Positions 43,601 to 51,209 of a stretch of 64,000 nt of DNA are shown here, one piece after another. Position 1 is the first letter of the stretch. The number at the start of each line of letters is the position of its first letter. The position numbers were made by a program, and so were the translations under genes. The stretch lies in contig NKIM01000022.1 in assembly GCA_002255955.1 (NCBI GenBank), positions 25,523 to 89,522 on the forward strand. The letters run 5' to 3'. The notes under the pieces are model-generated. The model had not been told where the DNA came from. It did no database searches and saw nothing but the letters and a program-made list of their open reading frames with translations. The stretch is from Burkholderiales bacterium PBB2. GTDB taxonomy: Bacteria; Pseudomonadota; Gammaproteobacteria; Burkholderiales; Burkholderiaceae_C.

Positions 43601-44978
43601 CGGTGATGTTGGCCGTGCCTTGGCGCACCTCAATGCCATCGGGCTGGGACGGCGCCGAAGCGGCGCTGGCTGGCCCCCGCCGCGTGATCAGCTGATCCTG
43701 GCCATCGAGCTCGGCCCGGCCCAGGGCGCCCGGCGCGGCCAGCTCCAAACGGGTGGAGCGGCTCAGCTCGCCCTCGATGCGGTCTTGCGCGGTGTAGCCC
43801 TGGCCGTCGAAATCGAGCCAGAGCTGGCGCGTGAGGCGCAGCTGATCGGGCGCCGGCTCGGAGTTGCCGCGCCGGCTTTGCTTGATCTGCAAGGTGGCGC
43901 CGGGCGCCATGCGGTAGGCCGGAAAGCTCTGCCAGCTCTCGGGCATGACGGTTTGCTTGGGGTCCACGGCGGGCACGCCCTCGATGCTGACCACGCGCAG
44001 TTCGTTGTGCGCCGAAAAGGCCCAGACCTCCTCGCCCAGCGGGCTCTCGCCGGGCTTGGGTGTGGAGGCGGGCAGCTGCAGCGCCTGCGTGGGCGCCATG
44101 CCGCGGGCCAACAGCTCCACGGTCCAGCGGCCCGGGCGGGCCTGCACCAGCAGGGCGCCGTCCTCGCGCAGCCGGGCGGGCAGGGCGCTGCTCAGCGCCT
44201 CGGCCACCAGGCCCGGTAACAGCGCTTGTGGCAATACCAGCTCACGGGCGCGGCCCGAGACGGCCAGCTCGATATGGGTGTTGATGCGCATCGGCACCTG
44301 GTCGTCGATCAGGCGCGCGGTGCGCACACTCAAGGCCTCGCTGCTGGCGCTGTCCTCGCGGCTGGCCTTCAGCCAGAGCCGGCCCTGGGCGTCGGGCGTG
44401 CGCTTTTGCACCTGGCCGTCGAGCCAGAAATTGAGCAAGCCCAGATTGGGCGGCAGCAGCAGGCCTTGCGGCGTGCTGGTCCAGGGGATCTGGCCTTCGA
44501 TGATATGGCGGCCCGGCTCCAGCCGCACGCTGGGCCGGCCCTGGGCCAGCACCACGGCCAGGGGCTTGCCGGCGCTTTTCACGTCCTGTGGCCAGAGGCT
44601 GGGCTTGCTGTTGCCGGAGCCCGCGCCCGGCGCATCCTCGGCCGCTTCGCCGGGCAGGGGCAGCAGCTGGGCCGCGCCGTAGACCTGCACCTCCAGCCGG
44701 AAGCTGGCGCCGCCGGGCCCTGCGCGCAGCTCCAGCCGTGCCGGCCAGAGGCAGTTGCGCAGCTCCGCTTCGCCGGGGCGGCCCGGCTGCAGCGGGCAGA
44801 GCTGGCTCTCCTGACCCTGCAGGGCCCAGGGCAGCCAGTCGCGCAAGGCCGGGGGCAGCTCTTGCGGGCTCAAGGCGCCGGCCGCGGCGGTCCAGGCGCT
44901 GCTGCCAAGCAGCAGCAGGCCCAGCAGGCGCTGCTTCATGCGGCCTTGGACTTGCAAGGTTTGGGATTCAAGGCTCAT
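40695..44978 (-). CDS. Giant (1427-residue) periplasmic/inner-membrane protein of unknown function
   Basis: An N-terminal signal sequence (RLLGLLLLGSSAWTAAAG) leads into a ~450-residue periplasmic beta-rich region. A cluster of helices follows at about 505-610 (WDFFFVLLSALAAGRLLG, QFLWLFWLGLMAINLNL, ACMVAIALLLLPYG), another at about 709-770, a second periplasmic region at about 780-1220, and a C-terminal bundle at 1222-1396. The periplasmic halves look duplicated: LDGQ-(x)n-DAQGRLWLKA in the first, LLDGQ-(x)n-DAQGQLWIALKAG in the second, and a related LDGAELPLQAKNGALQLP later. I recognise no named domain. ATG 44978 has an AGGAG site. It leads a coupled operon with a four-helix protein, a PACE exporter and DUF4440. 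Confidence 0.72.
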   Translation of the reverse strand: MSLESQTLQVQGRMKQRLLGLLLLGSSAWTAAAGALSPQELPPALRDWLPWALQGQESQLCPLQPGRPGEAELRNCLWPARLELRAGPGGASFRLEVQVYGAAQLLPLPGEAAEDAPGAGSGNSKPSLWPQDVKSAGKPLAVVLAQGRPSVRLEPGRHIIEGQIPWTSTPQGLLLPPNLGLLNFWLDGQVQKRTPDAQGRLWLKASREDSASSEALSVRTARLIDDQVPMRINTHIELAVSGRARELVLPQALLPGLVAEALSSALPARLREDGALLVQARPGRWTVELLARGMAPTQALQLPASTPKPGESPLGEEVWAFSAHNELRVVSIEGVPAVDPKQTVMPESWQSFPAYRMAPGATLQIKQSRRGNSEPAPDQLRLTRQLWLDFDGQGYTAQDRIEGELSRSTRLELAAPGALGRAELDGQDQLITRRGPASAASAPSQPDGIEVRQGTANITAESRWATGSTLPASGWSGDFQSARTALHLPPGWRLLHASGPDRVAGSWLGAWSLWDFFFVLLSALAAGRLLGWPRGLLLGAALVCSWHLRDAPQFLWLFWLGLMAINLNLGAMAEKFSRLALLLRRAEQACMVAIALLLLPYGVDQLRYAMYPALDRPAMDFGLPMEERAAMATAPMPPADMPPPPPVGYSRLKEAVSDAAPVPQKEPRRLDQADPSARVQTGPGLPSWHWQQHALIWQGPVQAEQALQLYLLPPAGMALLRVASLLLMLAALLALASGRTGQPWWPRRAGTGAGTSAALALTLALGLSLPADPAHAENEPTKPAPAEKAQKSSGLQPPSEALLAEMRQRLRPAPDCLPRCAELARLNLQAEGSRVLLRLEAHAQADVALPLPGQAGAWQPSQVLLDGQPAPLRRDAQGQLWIALKAGISQISMEADLGATPVQELDISLPLPVRELKSQLRGWRLQGLNAQGLPGAALSLLREQSAGEDKGSAGGAEAQNNPRDALPAFVRIQRQLELGLRWTVHTRIERIAPSRAPLRVQWQLLPGEAVQDNSVQISEGLASVQLGAAEVLEFDSELRPQAQLTLKSHPATQQIEQWTLDASTLWHVEHQGLAPVVHQQGGRWQPLWRPWPGEQLTLNLSRPAGVAGPTLTWDQVLTEVTPGARSSDFKLSATLRSSLGGQQTLQLPAGAALQGLSLDGAELPLQAKNGALQLPITPGEHRLELRWRADDGGMGWWFRSPSVQLGAAGVNDSLQIHVPGDRIVLALGGPLLGPAVLFWGALLAVAILALGLSRVPGLPLKLSAWLLLGLGLAPVSLAGLAWVVAGFLLLLLRKRHGPGLARGPFIGLQVLLGFWALGFVAVLLQALQVGLLGLPDLMITGHDSHASLLSWYADRFSASAGTAQAWVISAPLWLYRLAMLLWALWLAASLLRWLKWGWECFSEGGLWREAPPKARSPQPPVNSTAGN

Positions 44979-45118
44979 GCCAGTGCTCCTGGGCTCAGTC
45001 AGAGCGCGCAGCTTAACTGCCGGATCACACGGCACACCACGGCGGAGAACCCCAGGCGCATGTGCGGCCACCGCCCGTAGCGCGAGCCGCTGCCGCCATG
45101 GCTGAGACAATGCGAGGC

Positions 45119-46519
45119 ATGAGTCTTGTCGAGTTGTTCTTGCTGTCTTTGTTGGTCTTGATGCTGCTGGCGCTGTTCCTGCTCTGGCGCCAGGGGCAGG
45201 CCAGCCAGGTGGGCGAGCAAGACCCGACCCTGCTGCGCCTGCAGCAGCAGCTCAGCCAGGGCAATGAGCGCCTGGAGCGCGAGCTGCGTGACGAGCTCAG
45301 CCGCAGCAGCGCTGCCACGCGCCAGGAGTTGCAGCAAAGCCTGGGCCGCTTCCAGCAGGCGCTGAGCCAGGGCTTGCAGCAGAGCAACCAGTCCCTGGGC
45401 CTGCAGGCGATCGCCGCGCGCGAAGCGCAGGACGCCGCCGGCCAGCGCCTGGCCGAGCAGCTCGGCCAGCAGCTGCGCGCCCTGGCCCAGACCGTGGACC
45501 AGCGCCTGGGTCTGATCCAGCAGGACAACGAGAAAAAGCTCGAACAGATGCGCGCCACCGTGGACGAGAAGCTGCACGCCACGCTGGAGCAGCGCCTGGG
45601 CGAGAGCTTCAAGCAGGTGGCCGAACGCCTGGAGCAGGTGCACCAGGGCCTGGGCGAGATGCAGGGCCTGGCGCGCGATGTCGGCTCGCTGAGCCGGGTG
45701 CTGGGCAATGTCAAGACGCGCGGCATCTTTGGCGAGGTGCAGCTGGCCGGCCTGCTGGAGCAGGTGTTCACGCCCGAGCAGTACGCGGCCAATGTGGCCA
45801 CGCTGCCGGGCAGCGCCGAGCGGGTGGAGTTTGCGATCCGCCTGCCGGGCCAGCGCCAGGACGGCCAGCCGCTTTGGCTGCCTGTCGACGCCAAATTCCC
45901 ACGCGAAGACTACGAGCGCCTGCTCGATGCCCAGGACCGAGCCGACGCGCCCGCCGCCGAGACCGCCGCCAAGGCCATCGAGCAGCGCCTGCGCGCCGAG
46001 GCGCGCAGCATCCGCGAGAAATACATCGCCCCGCCGCACACCACCGATTTCGGCATCCTGTTCCTGCCCACCGAAGGCCTCTACGCCGAGGCCTTGCGCC
46101 GGCCCGGCCTGATGGAGGCGCTGCAGCGCGAGCACAAGGTCATGGTGGCCGGCCCGACCACGCTGCTGGCCACGCTGAACAGCCTGCAGATGGGCTTCCG
46201 CACCCTGGCGCTGGAGAAGCGCTCGGCCGAGGTCTGGGAGGTGCTGGGCGCCGTCAAGACCGAGTTCGGCAAGTTTGGCGAGGTGCTGGCCAAGACCAAG
46301 AAAAAGCTGGAAGAAGCCAGCCACACCATCGATGCGGCCGAGACCCGCACGCGGGTGATGACACGCAAGCTCAAGAGCGTGGAAGCGCTGCCGGACGATG
46401 CCGCCCAGCAGCTGCTGCTCCTGAGCCTGCCGGGGGACGAGGAGCCGCTTCATGGCGGCGGGGACGGTGCCGACGAGGCGCCGCGCGGAGGAGGAGAACG
46501 ACCGCCTGCAGCTGTTTGA
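45119..46519 (+). CDS. rmuC: DNA recombination protein RmuC
   Basis: 466-residue RmuC-family protein, thought to limit inversions and affect recombination at repeats. It begins with a membrane-anchoring hydrophobic segment (SLVELFLLSLLVLMLLALFLL), then a ~180-residue Gln/Glu/Leu-rich coiled coil, then the nuclease-like RmuC domain: SRVLGNVKTRGIFGEVQLAGLLEQVF, LPVDAKFPREDYERLLDA and ILFLPTEGLYAEALRRPG are hallmarks. The start could also be ATG 45098 or 45110; I chose 45119 because it places the anchor at the N-terminus. It is divergent from the giant membrane protein, and its 3' end overlaps an MFS gene by 68 bp. Confidence 0.93.
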   Translation: MSLVELFLLSLLVLMLLALFLLWRQGQASQVGEQDPTLLRLQQQLSQGNERLERELRDELSRSSAATRQELQQSLGRFQQALSQGLQQSNQSLGLQAIAAREAQDAAGQRLAEQLGQQLRALAQTVDQRLGLIQQDNEKKLEQMRATVDEKLHATLEQRLGESFKQVAERLEQVHQGLGEMQGLARDVGSLSRVLGNVKTRGIFGEVQLAGLLEQVFTPEQYAANVATLPGSAERVEFAIRLPGQRQDGQPLWLPVDAKFPREDYERLLDAQDRADAPAAETAAKAIEQRLRAEARSIREKYIAPPHTTDFGILFLPTEGLYAEALRRPGLMEALQREHKVMVAGPTTLLATLNSLQMGFRTLALEKRSAEVWEVLGAVKTEFGKFGEVLAKTKKKLEEASHTIDAAETRTRVMTRKLKSVEALPDDAAQQLLLLSLPGDEEPLHGGGDGADEAPRGGGERPPAAV

Positions 46520-47807
46520 AGGCGCCAATCTTCGAAAGCACGATCTTTTGACCCACGACCCCAACTCCAGCGACCCCTCCACCGATCCAGACACCCTGGC
46601 CCATCAGGCCAGCGCGGCCGCTCTGCGCCGCGCCTTTCCCTGGCTGATCGCCACCCTGATCACCCTGCATGCCTGCATGGCCAGCACCCGTGTGGCGGCC
46701 AGCCTCTGGGTGCTGGATCAAGGTTACGGCGAGTGGACCGTGGGCCTCTTGCTCAGCCTCTTCGCCGTGGCGCCCATGGCCCTGGCCTTGTGGGCCGGGC
46801 GTCAGGCCGACCGCTATGGTTTCCACCGCCCGGTGGGCATCGGCGTCAGCATGGCCTTGTTCGGCGCCTGTGTGGCCCTGGCCTGGCAGGGCGTCTGGAC
46901 GATTGCCTTCAGCTGCCTGCTCAGCGGCGGTGCGCTCAGCGTGGCGGCCGTGGCCATCCAGCGCGAGGCCGGGCTGATGGCCGATGACCCCTCGCAGCTC
47001 AAGCGCGTGTTCAGCTGGGTGGCTCTGGGGCCGGCGCTGTCCAATGCGCTGGCGCCGGTGGTTGCGGGGCTGTTGATCGACCATGTCAGCTTCCGCGCGG
47101 CCTTTGCCTTGGCGGCCTTGCTGCCCCTGCTGTGCTGGCTCATGGCCCGGCGTGTGCCGCGCCACCCGCCCAAGCCCCAGAGCGCGGCCCAGCGTGCCCG
47201 CCCGGCTTGGGACCTGCTGCGCCAGCCGGCCCTGCGTCAGCTGCTGTTGCTCAATGTGGTGCTGGCTGCGTGCTGGGATGCGCACAGCTTCGTCGTGCCG
47301 GTGGTCGGCCATGCGCGCGGCTTGAGTGCCTCCAGCATCGGCGTGGTGCTGGGCAGCTTTGCGGTGGCGGCCACGGTGGTGCGCCTGGCCATCGTTCGCT
47401 TTTCGCAGCATCTCGATGAGCTCAAGGCCTTGCGCAGCGCCATGCTGTTGGCCACCGTGGTCTTGGCAGGTTACTACTGGCTGCCGGGCACGGCCGGCCT
47501 GATGGTGGGCTCGGCCTTGCTGGGCCTGGCCTTGGGTTCGGTGCAGCCCATGGTGCTGTCCATGCTGCACCAGGTCACGCCGCATGAGCGCCACGGCCAG
47601 GCCCTGGGCCTGCGCATGCTGGCCACCAATGGCGCGACCGTGGCCATGCCCGTGGGCTTCGGCCTGCTGGCGGCAGCCAGCGTGGCGGCCGCGCCCATGT
47701 GGCTGATGGCCAGCGTGCTGCTGCTGGCGCAGCTGCCGGCCCGGGCCTTGAGCCGCCAGCTGGCGCGCGAGCCTCTGGCCTCGAGCGAAGAGCGCATCCC
47801 AGGCTAG
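46452..47807 (+). CDS. MFS transporter
   Basis: About 451 residues, with twelve predicted helices after a ~55-residue hydrophilic N-terminus. WAGRQADRYGFHRPVGIG after helix 2 is motif A (G-R-x-x-D-R). The central hydrophilic loop (RRVPRHPPKPQSAAQRARP) splits the two halves. LGLALGSVQPMVLSMLHQVTPHERHGQALGLR in the second half is common to drug-type exporters. Substrate is unknown. ATG 46452 lies inside rmuC in another frame; a shorter start (for example TTG 46546) would avoid the overlap and is possible. Confidence 0.8.
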   Translation: MAAGTVPTRRRAEEENDRLQLFEGANLRKHDLLTHDPNSSDPSTDPDTLAHQASAAALRRAFPWLIATLITLHACMASTRVAASLWVLDQGYGEWTVGLLLSLFAVAPMALALWAGRQADRYGFHRPVGIGVSMALFGACVALAWQGVWTIAFSCLLSGGALSVAAVAIQREAGLMADDPSQLKRVFSWVALGPALSNALAPVVAGLLIDHVSFRAAFALAALLPLLCWLMARRVPRHPPKPQSAAQRARPAWDLLRQPALRQLLLLNVVLAACWDAHSFVVPVVGHARGLSASSIGVVLGSFAVAATVVRLAIVRFSQHLDELKALRSAMLLATVVLAGYYWLPGTAGLMVGSALLGLALGSVQPMVLSMLHQVTPHERHGQALGLRMLATNGATVAMPVGFGLLAAASVAAAPMWLMASVLLLAQLPARALSRQLAREPLASSEERIPG

Positions 47808-47874
47808 GGGCGAACCTATACTGGTTCAAACGGCCGCCTCCATGCAAGCGCGGCCGGGGAGAGGTGCAGACATC

Positions 47875-48735
47875 ATGGCGAAACCTGGCTCCTCAGGCCG
47901 CCGCCGCTTGGCGTGCGCCCTGGTCTTGCTGCCGGTCGGCGTGCCAGCGCTGTGGCCCCGCCATGTGCATGCCCAGCTGCCGGCGAAGGTCGGCGGCATC
48001 GAGTTCCGCATCGCTTTCGAAGACAAGGACAGCCCCGACCATACGGGCACTTCGACGGTGCCGACCGAGAACCCCGGCATCATCGTCGAAATGATGCAGA
48101 TGCTGCCGGCCCGCCTGGGCGGTGAGATCCGCGTGCAGCTGCTGCGCCGGCCCTGGGCCCGCTGCCTGGCCGAGCTGGAAGCCGGCCAGGTGGATGCCAT
48201 CTTCTCCAGCAGCTTCAAGCCCGAGCGTCTGAAGATTGGCCTGTACCCCATGAAGAACGGCCAGCCCGACCGGGCCCTGCGCATCGACACCAAGAGCTAC
48301 AAGCTCTACACGCGGGCCGATGCCGGTCTGAGCTGGGACGGTCAGCGCTTCACCGGCCCCGAGCGGCCGCTGGAGCTGGTGGCCATGCGCGGCTACGCCA
48401 TCATCGATGAGCTGCGCAAGCTGCCCGGCGTGAGCGTGTCCGAGGTGGACCGAGCCGAGGTCGCGTTCCGCATGCTGCTGGCAGGGCGCGCTCATGGCTT
48501 TGCCCAGCTCAGCGAAGCGGCCGACCATGTGCTGCGCAAGACGCCTGAGTTCGCCCGCGCCATCGTCAAGCTGGAGCCGCCGCTGATGAGCAAGGACTAT
48601 TTCCTGCAGATCAGCCACGCCTTCCACGAGCGCCACCCCAAGCTCAGCGCCCGCATCTGGCAGGCCCTGGGCGAGATCCGCCACAGCGAGCAGGAGCGGC
48701 TGGTGGCCAAGTACCTGAGGCTGAGCTCGGATTGA
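47875..48735 (+). CDS. Periplasmic solute-binding-like protein
   Basis: 286-residue exported protein with a signal peptide ending near WPRHVHAQ. The mature part has the fold pattern of family 3 solute-binding proteins: NPGIIVEMMQMLPARLGGEIRVQLLRRPWARCLAELEAGQVDAIF is the usual first-lobe signature, and AVAFRMLLAGRAHGFAQL-type sequence marks the second lobe. Orphan proteins of this type in Burkholderiales often lack a cognate ABC permease, as here, and may feed a sensor. GGAGAGG upstream supports ATG 47875. Confidence 0.82.
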   Translation: MAKPGSSGRRRLACALVLLPVGVPALWPRHVHAQLPAKVGGIEFRIAFEDKDSPDHTGTSTVPTENPGIIVEMMQMLPARLGGEIRVQLLRRPWARCLAELEAGQVDAIFSSSFKPERLKIGLYPMKNGQPDRALRIDTKSYKLYTRADAGLSWDGQRFTGPERPLELVAMRGYAIIDELRKLPGVSVSEVDRAEVAFRMLLAGRAHGFAQLSEAADHVLRKTPEFARAIVKLEPPLMSKDYFLQISHAFHERHPKLSARIWQALGEIRHSEQERLVAKYLRLSSD

Positions 48736-48750
48736 GGGCGGCGCTGCCGC

Positions 48751-50019
48751 TCAGCGGGCCTTCTCAGGCTCCGGCTGGCTGTAGGTGTCGCCGTCGATGA
48801 AAAGGTTTTTGAGCTTCTCGTTCCAGGGGTAGCTGATCACGCGGGCGACGCGTCCGTTGTCGTAGCGCAGCTCCAGGGTGTAGCCCTCGAAGTGGTAGCT
48901 GCCGCGGTGCTCGGCGCCGTCGTCCTGGCTGCGTTGGGACTGGGCGACCACGGCTGCATTGCCGCCGCTGGCGATGCTGCTGCTGCCTTTGCCGCTGCTG
49001 TAGCTGCTGGCCTGGGCGGAGAAGCCCTGGGTGGTGGCGGCCATCATGCCGGAGCCCGACTGGCTGTAGCCCAGGGTCTCGAAACGGCCATCGGGTTTGA
49101 AGATGAAGCTGGTCTTGAAGTAGCTGCCGCCCAGGAACAGGCTGCCGTGGAAGCTGCTTTTGCTGACCACCAGATCCAGCTTGCGTCCCTTGGCCCAGCC
49201 GGGGACGGCAAAGCCGGGTAGGTCCTGCCATTCGCCTGCGGCTTTGCCGGCGCTCGGCGCTTCCTGCATCTCAAATTCCTTCCCTTTGGCGCGCCAGCGC
49301 TGCCAGCGATCTGCCTCCAGCCGGCGCGAGGCCTGGACGTTCAGGTCGGAGGGCGGCAGCTCGTCGAGCTGGTAGACCCAGCCGTCTTTCAGCAGCACGC
49401 GGGTTTCGGTGACCCAGGCCATGCTGCCGCCGGCCAGGGTCATGTTGTAGCCGTGCTGCAGCACGGTGACGATGTCGCTGGGCTGGATGCCTTGGCCGGG
49501 GGCGGTGCGCAGCTGGGCCAGGCGCTCCTGGCGTGCTTGCTCGGCCACCTCCTTCGCGCTGGGATAGGCCGCCGGGTGCAGCTTGCGCAGGTCCGTCGAG
49601 GGCGATTGCAGCAGCTGGGGAAAGCCCGCGCAGCTCTGGCCGCTTTGCAGCTGGGCTTGCAGCGTGGGTCGCTGGCTCGCCGCCATCTGGGCGATGGCGG
49701 GCAGGTAGCGCGCGGCCGGGCCTTGTTTCAGCACCGCGTCGATGCGGTCCAGTTCCTGCTGTTCGCGCCAGCGCGACCAGGCCTGGCGCAGGGCTGGGGC
49801 CGAAGCCGGCTGCTGCTGCAGGCAGAGCTCCAGGATGTGCAGGTGGATCAGGCTGCTGGTGTGGACCTTGAGCTGATCCCGGACCAGGAGGTTGTTCTCC
49901 AGATCGGCCCCGGGCTCGGCAGCCGCCGCATCGCGGCTGCCGGCCACCAGGGCCAGGGCCAGGATGGGCGCCCAGACGGGCGCCAGTAACACCTGCTTAC
50001 CGCTGAAATATTTCGTCAT
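48751..50019 (-). CDS. Exported protein of unknown function
   Basis: 422 residues with a signal peptide (APVWAPILALALVAGSRDAAAA). No known domain is recognised. The mature part begins helical and Gln/Leu-rich (about residues 40-190). It then becomes beta-rich: LVVSKSSFHGSLFLGGSYFKTSFIFKPDGRFETLGYSQSG and HRGSYHFEGYTLELRYDNGRVARVISYPW, separated by a Ser/Gly/Ala low-complexity stretch (around SSYSSGKGSSSIASGG). The end (LFIDGDTYSQPEPEKAR) is acidic. The beta section resembles lipocalin-like or META-type repeats, but this is only impression. It is followed upstream on the same strand by another unknown lipoprotein gene. Confidence 0.72.
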   Translation of the reverse strand: MTKYFSGKQVLLAPVWAPILALALVAGSRDAAAAEPGADLENNLLVRDQLKVHTSSLIHLHILELCLQQQPASAPALRQAWSRWREQQELDRIDAVLKQGPAARYLPAIAQMAASQRPTLQAQLQSGQSCAGFPQLLQSPSTDLRKLHPAAYPSAKEVAEQARQERLAQLRTAPGQGIQPSDIVTVLQHGYNMTLAGGSMAWVTETRVLLKDGWVYQLDELPPSDLNVQASRRLEADRWQRWRAKGKEFEMQEAPSAGKAAGEWQDLPGFAVPGWAKGRKLDLVVSKSSFHGSLFLGGSYFKTSFIFKPDGRFETLGYSQSGSGMMAATTQGFSAQASSYSSGKGSSSIASGGNAAVVAQSQRSQDDGAEHRGSYHFEGYTLELRYDNGRVARVISYPWNEKLKNLFIDGDTYSQPEPEKAR

Positions 50020-50133
50020 GTGAGCTGCTTGCACATCCTGCCGGCTCGGCGATGGGCGCGAGTCTAGGCAGGGGTGACGCAGCTTTCTGCTCCCCCAAAG
50101 TAGGGGTTCCGACGAACGGTCGGCCGGCTCGGT

Positions 50134-50904
50134 TCAGCGGCCGTCTTGCGGGCCGTAGAGCATCAGGCCGGCCAGGGCGCAGGCCATGGGTTCGCGCTGC
50201 TCGGCGGGCAGCTGGCGCTGCTGCCAGATGCGGCCCGGGTGCAGCACCTCGACGGCGGCGATGGCGCTGCCGCGCAGGCTGTCGACGCGGTAGCCCAGGG
50301 CCGGGGATTTGAGGCTTTGCTCGACCGGCATGCCGTTCTGGGTGCGGCGTTCGGCGACCTGGCTCATGCGGTACTCGGCGCCGCCGACGTAGAGCCGGCC
50401 TTCCAGCGGCTTCCACTCGTCCTTGAGCTCCAGGCGCACGGTCTGCTCGCCATGCCGGCAGCTGCAGTCCAGCGTGGCCTTGTTGTTCTCCAGTTGCACG
50501 CCGATCTTCAGGCCTTGCTCTTTGGAGCGGTACTCGCAGCTGCCGTCCCAATCGCGCTGACCCTTGAAGCGGTAGCTGAAGCCTTGCTTCTGGGTCTTGC
50601 TGCTGAAGAGGCCCAGCGAGCTGCCCTCGCTGCTGGTCCAGCCGCGCTTGACATGGCTGACCTGGTAGGGGCCGACCTGGAAGTCCTCGGCCGCAAACAG
50701 GCCCGTGCCCTGGGCGCGGGCGCCGACATCGAGCACTTCGGCGGTCTGGCCCAGATCGCCCGGCGCCGCCATGCGCGTGGGTGTGGTGACGCAGGCGCTC
50801 ACACCCAGCAGGGTCGCCAGCAAGGCTGCCATCGAGGCGCGGCGCCCCAGGGCCGAGGCGGCGCGGCGAGGCAGTGTCTGGGAAATGGGGCTGGTGGCGC
50901 TCAT
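50134..50904 (-). CDS. Lipoprotein of unknown function
   Basis: 256 residues with a lipoprotein-type signal: LLATLLGVSAC, the lipobox Cys being near residue 38. The mature sequence is beta-rich with SYRFKGQRDWDGSCEYRSKEQGLKIGVQLENNKATLDCSC and VRLELKDEWKPLEGRLYVGG, suggesting a small beta-sandwich with two or three Cys that may form disulfides. No family recognised. It lies 114 bp upstream of the unknown exported protein on the same strand. Confidence 0.75.
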   Translation of the reverse strand: MSATSPISQTLPRRAASALGRRASMAALLATLLGVSACVTTPTRMAAPGDLGQTAEVLDVGARAQGTGLFAAEDFQVGPYQVSHVKRGWTSSEGSSLGLFSSKTQKQGFSYRFKGQRDWDGSCEYRSKEQGLKIGVQLENNKATLDCSCRHGEQTVRLELKDEWKPLEGRLYVGGAEYRMSQVAERRTQNGMPVEQSLKSPALGYRVDSLRGSAIAAVEVLHPGRIWQQRQLPAEQREPMACALAGLMLYGPQDGR

Positions 50905-51209
50905 GGTCTTGGAATGGGGTGGGTATTGCCAAATGGGCTCTGACGGGGCGCAGTGTCGCCTGCGGATCCGCTTTGTGAACTCCTGTGATGGCCAAGCTTA
51001 GGTAAGTATCGTTTTCTGAACTTTTGTGGAGCTTGCCGCGCCGTGGCGGGCGGAGGCGGCCGATGCATCCTTCAGAATGCCGCCACGGGCCGCCTGTCGT
51101 GGCTCGCGGTTCTGCACTGCCGCCTGCATGTCTGCGATTCACTTGCGCACATGTGTTGCGGCCTGGTTTTTTCTGTGCCGGTTGGATCCGGCGGATTGGT
51201 TTTTTCCTC
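50905..51209. other. 305-bp divergent gap
   Basis: This lies between the unknown lipoprotein (minus strand) and the M16 peptidase (plus). I see an AT-richer stretch around 50970-51030 that could hold outward promoters, but no site strong enough to name. In-frame sequence upstream of the peptidase start is not convincing protein. Confidence 0.4.
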
